This document shows positions 7,311-7,736 of a DNA stretch of 7,736 nucleotides, piece after piece. The stretch is from contig FR901473.1 of the NCBI GenBank assembly GCA_000438355.1, positions 12,842 to 20,577 on the forward strand, read 5' to 3'. Both the position numbers and the translations under genes were made by a program. Under the pieces are notes generated by a model. It saw nothing but the letters and a program-made list of their open reading frames with translations, had not been told where the DNA came from and did no database searches. How positions within the stretch are numbered: the first letter of the stretch is position 1; every line of letters starts with the position of its first letter. This DNA is from Clostridium sp. CAG:273 (lineage in GTDB: Bacteria > Bacillota > Clostridia > TANB77 > CAG-508).

Positions 7311-7363
7311 AAAACACTTATTTTAAACTATATTTTTAGTTGTAGTTTAATAAGTGTTTTTTT
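7311..7363. terminator. Bidirectional Rho-independent terminator
   Basis: The 5' arm at 7311-7330 (AAAACACTTATT, then TT, then AAACTA) pairs with 7343-7360 (TAGTTT, then AATAAGTGTTTT). This gives about 18 base pairs with a two-base bulge and a 12-base loop. On the + strand the hairpin ends in seven T residues at 7357-7363, and it stops the oxidoreductase transcript 40 bases after its TAG. On the - strand it is followed by T-rich sequence (TTTTTTATTTT), so it can also end the convergent reverse gene whose stop codon is at 7368-7370. Confidence 0.88.
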
Positions 7364-7367
7364 ATTC

Positions 7368-7736
7368 TTATTTATCTTCGTAATAATAACTTTTTTCAGA
7401 ATTAAATCCAAATAATCTACTAATAGATTTAAATAGCCTGCTCCATACAGAATTTTTAATAGGAACTAATGCAACATTATTTATTATTTGAGTATATCTT
7501 TCATCTAAAGCTATCATCTTATTAATGTAATAATTATTAAAAGCATTATAATCCTCAGATATTCCAAGATAATTTTTATAATTGTATAATTCCATTCTAT
7601 ATAAATCTATTTCGTTAGTTGTATGAATTTTGTTAAATTCTTTATCAAAATAAGAAGAGAAAATTAAATTTTGTGTATTAAAGAACGTTTCTTTTAATTT
7701 TGTTTTTTGACTTTCTATTTTTATGTTTATTTTATG
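7368..7736 (-). CDS. Hypothetical protein, C-terminal part (5' end off the right edge)
   Basis: I do not recognise this protein. The reverse frame is open from the window edge at 7736 to a TAA at 7368-7370, giving 122 residues of C-terminus. The methionine at 7595 is probably internal: no ribosome binding site precedes it and the frame runs on for 47 codons to the edge. The visible part starts lysine-rich (HKINIKIESQKTKLKETFFN) and is rich in Tyr, Asn and Ile (YNYKNYLG, NNYYINKM). Near the end, VWSRLFKSISRLFGF could form a basic amphipathic helix suited to membrane-surface or protein contact, before an acidic tail YYYEDK. No enzyme motif, cysteine or clear transmembrane segment is seen. It converges on the oxidoreductase gene and shares its terminator. 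Placement of the stop next to a terminator and the long open frame support a real gene. Confidence 0.7.
   Translation of the reverse strand, partial: HKINIKIESQKTKLKETFFNTQNLIFSSYFDKEFNKIHTTNEIDLYRMELYNYKNYLGISEDYNAFNNYYINKMIALDERYTQIINNVALVPIKNSVWSRLFKSISRLFGFNSEKSYYYEDK

Noticed and set aside
7593..7595. ATG as the start of the reverse gene, giving a 75-residue protein
   Set aside because: No ribosome binding site lies before it on the reverse strand, and the same frame continues 47 codons to the window edge without a stop.

Overview
The window is extremely AT-rich, with A/T-dominated third codon positions, AGA as the usual arginine codon, strong AAGGAG-type ribosome binding sites and T-run hairpin terminators. 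It also carries an addB-type (not recB/recC) recombination nuclease. Together these point to a low-GC Firmicute, most likely an anaerobic member of the Clostridia. Three of the five forward proteins carry cysteine sets for [4Fe-4S] clusters, which fits anaerobic life. Genus and species cannot be told from the sequence.

Layout. (1) 2-3289 (+): addB, the helicase-like/nuclease subunit of AddAB, open at the left edge so that only the N-terminal P-loop segment is missing. (2) 3290-3437: AT-rich gap with one plausible promoter and a clear ribosome binding site. (3) 3438-4211 (+): pgeF/yfiH-type gene (DUF152, multicopper-oxidase-like fold), which appears to begin at a non-canonical ATA codon. (4) 4307-5230 (+): peptidase S66 (LD-carboxypeptidase) of the MccF-like subfamily. 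(5) 5231-5404: a gap with three roughly 29-bp-spaced direct repeats followed by a near-consensus sigma-A promoter. (6) 5405-5965 (+): family 4 uracil-DNA glycosylase. (7) 6000-7271 (+): a GltD/NfnB-like NADPH:FAD oxidoreductase with an N-terminal two-cluster Fe-S domain. (8) 7311-7363: terminator hairpin that can work in both directions. (9) 7736-7368 (-): the C-terminal 122 residues of an unrecognised protein that runs off the right edge.

How the genes work together. addB and the uracil-DNA glycosylase serve DNA repair (double-strand-break end resection and base excision). pgeF and the S66 peptidase both act on peptidoglycan precursors or muropeptides, or in the S66 case possibly on a peptide antibiotic. 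The oxidoreductase is an electron-transfer flavoprotein whose partner subunit is not in the window. The udg and oxidoreductase genes are 34 bp apart and probably share the promoter at 5342-5370 and the terminator at 7311-7363. This looks mainly like ordinary chromosomal housekeeping sequence. I saw no CRISPR array, insertion sequence, tRNA, rRNA or clear defence cassette. The points most worth a second look are the apparent ATA start of pgeF, the spaced repeats in front of the udg promoter, the unidentified reverse-strand gene, and the missing addA directly downstream of addB.
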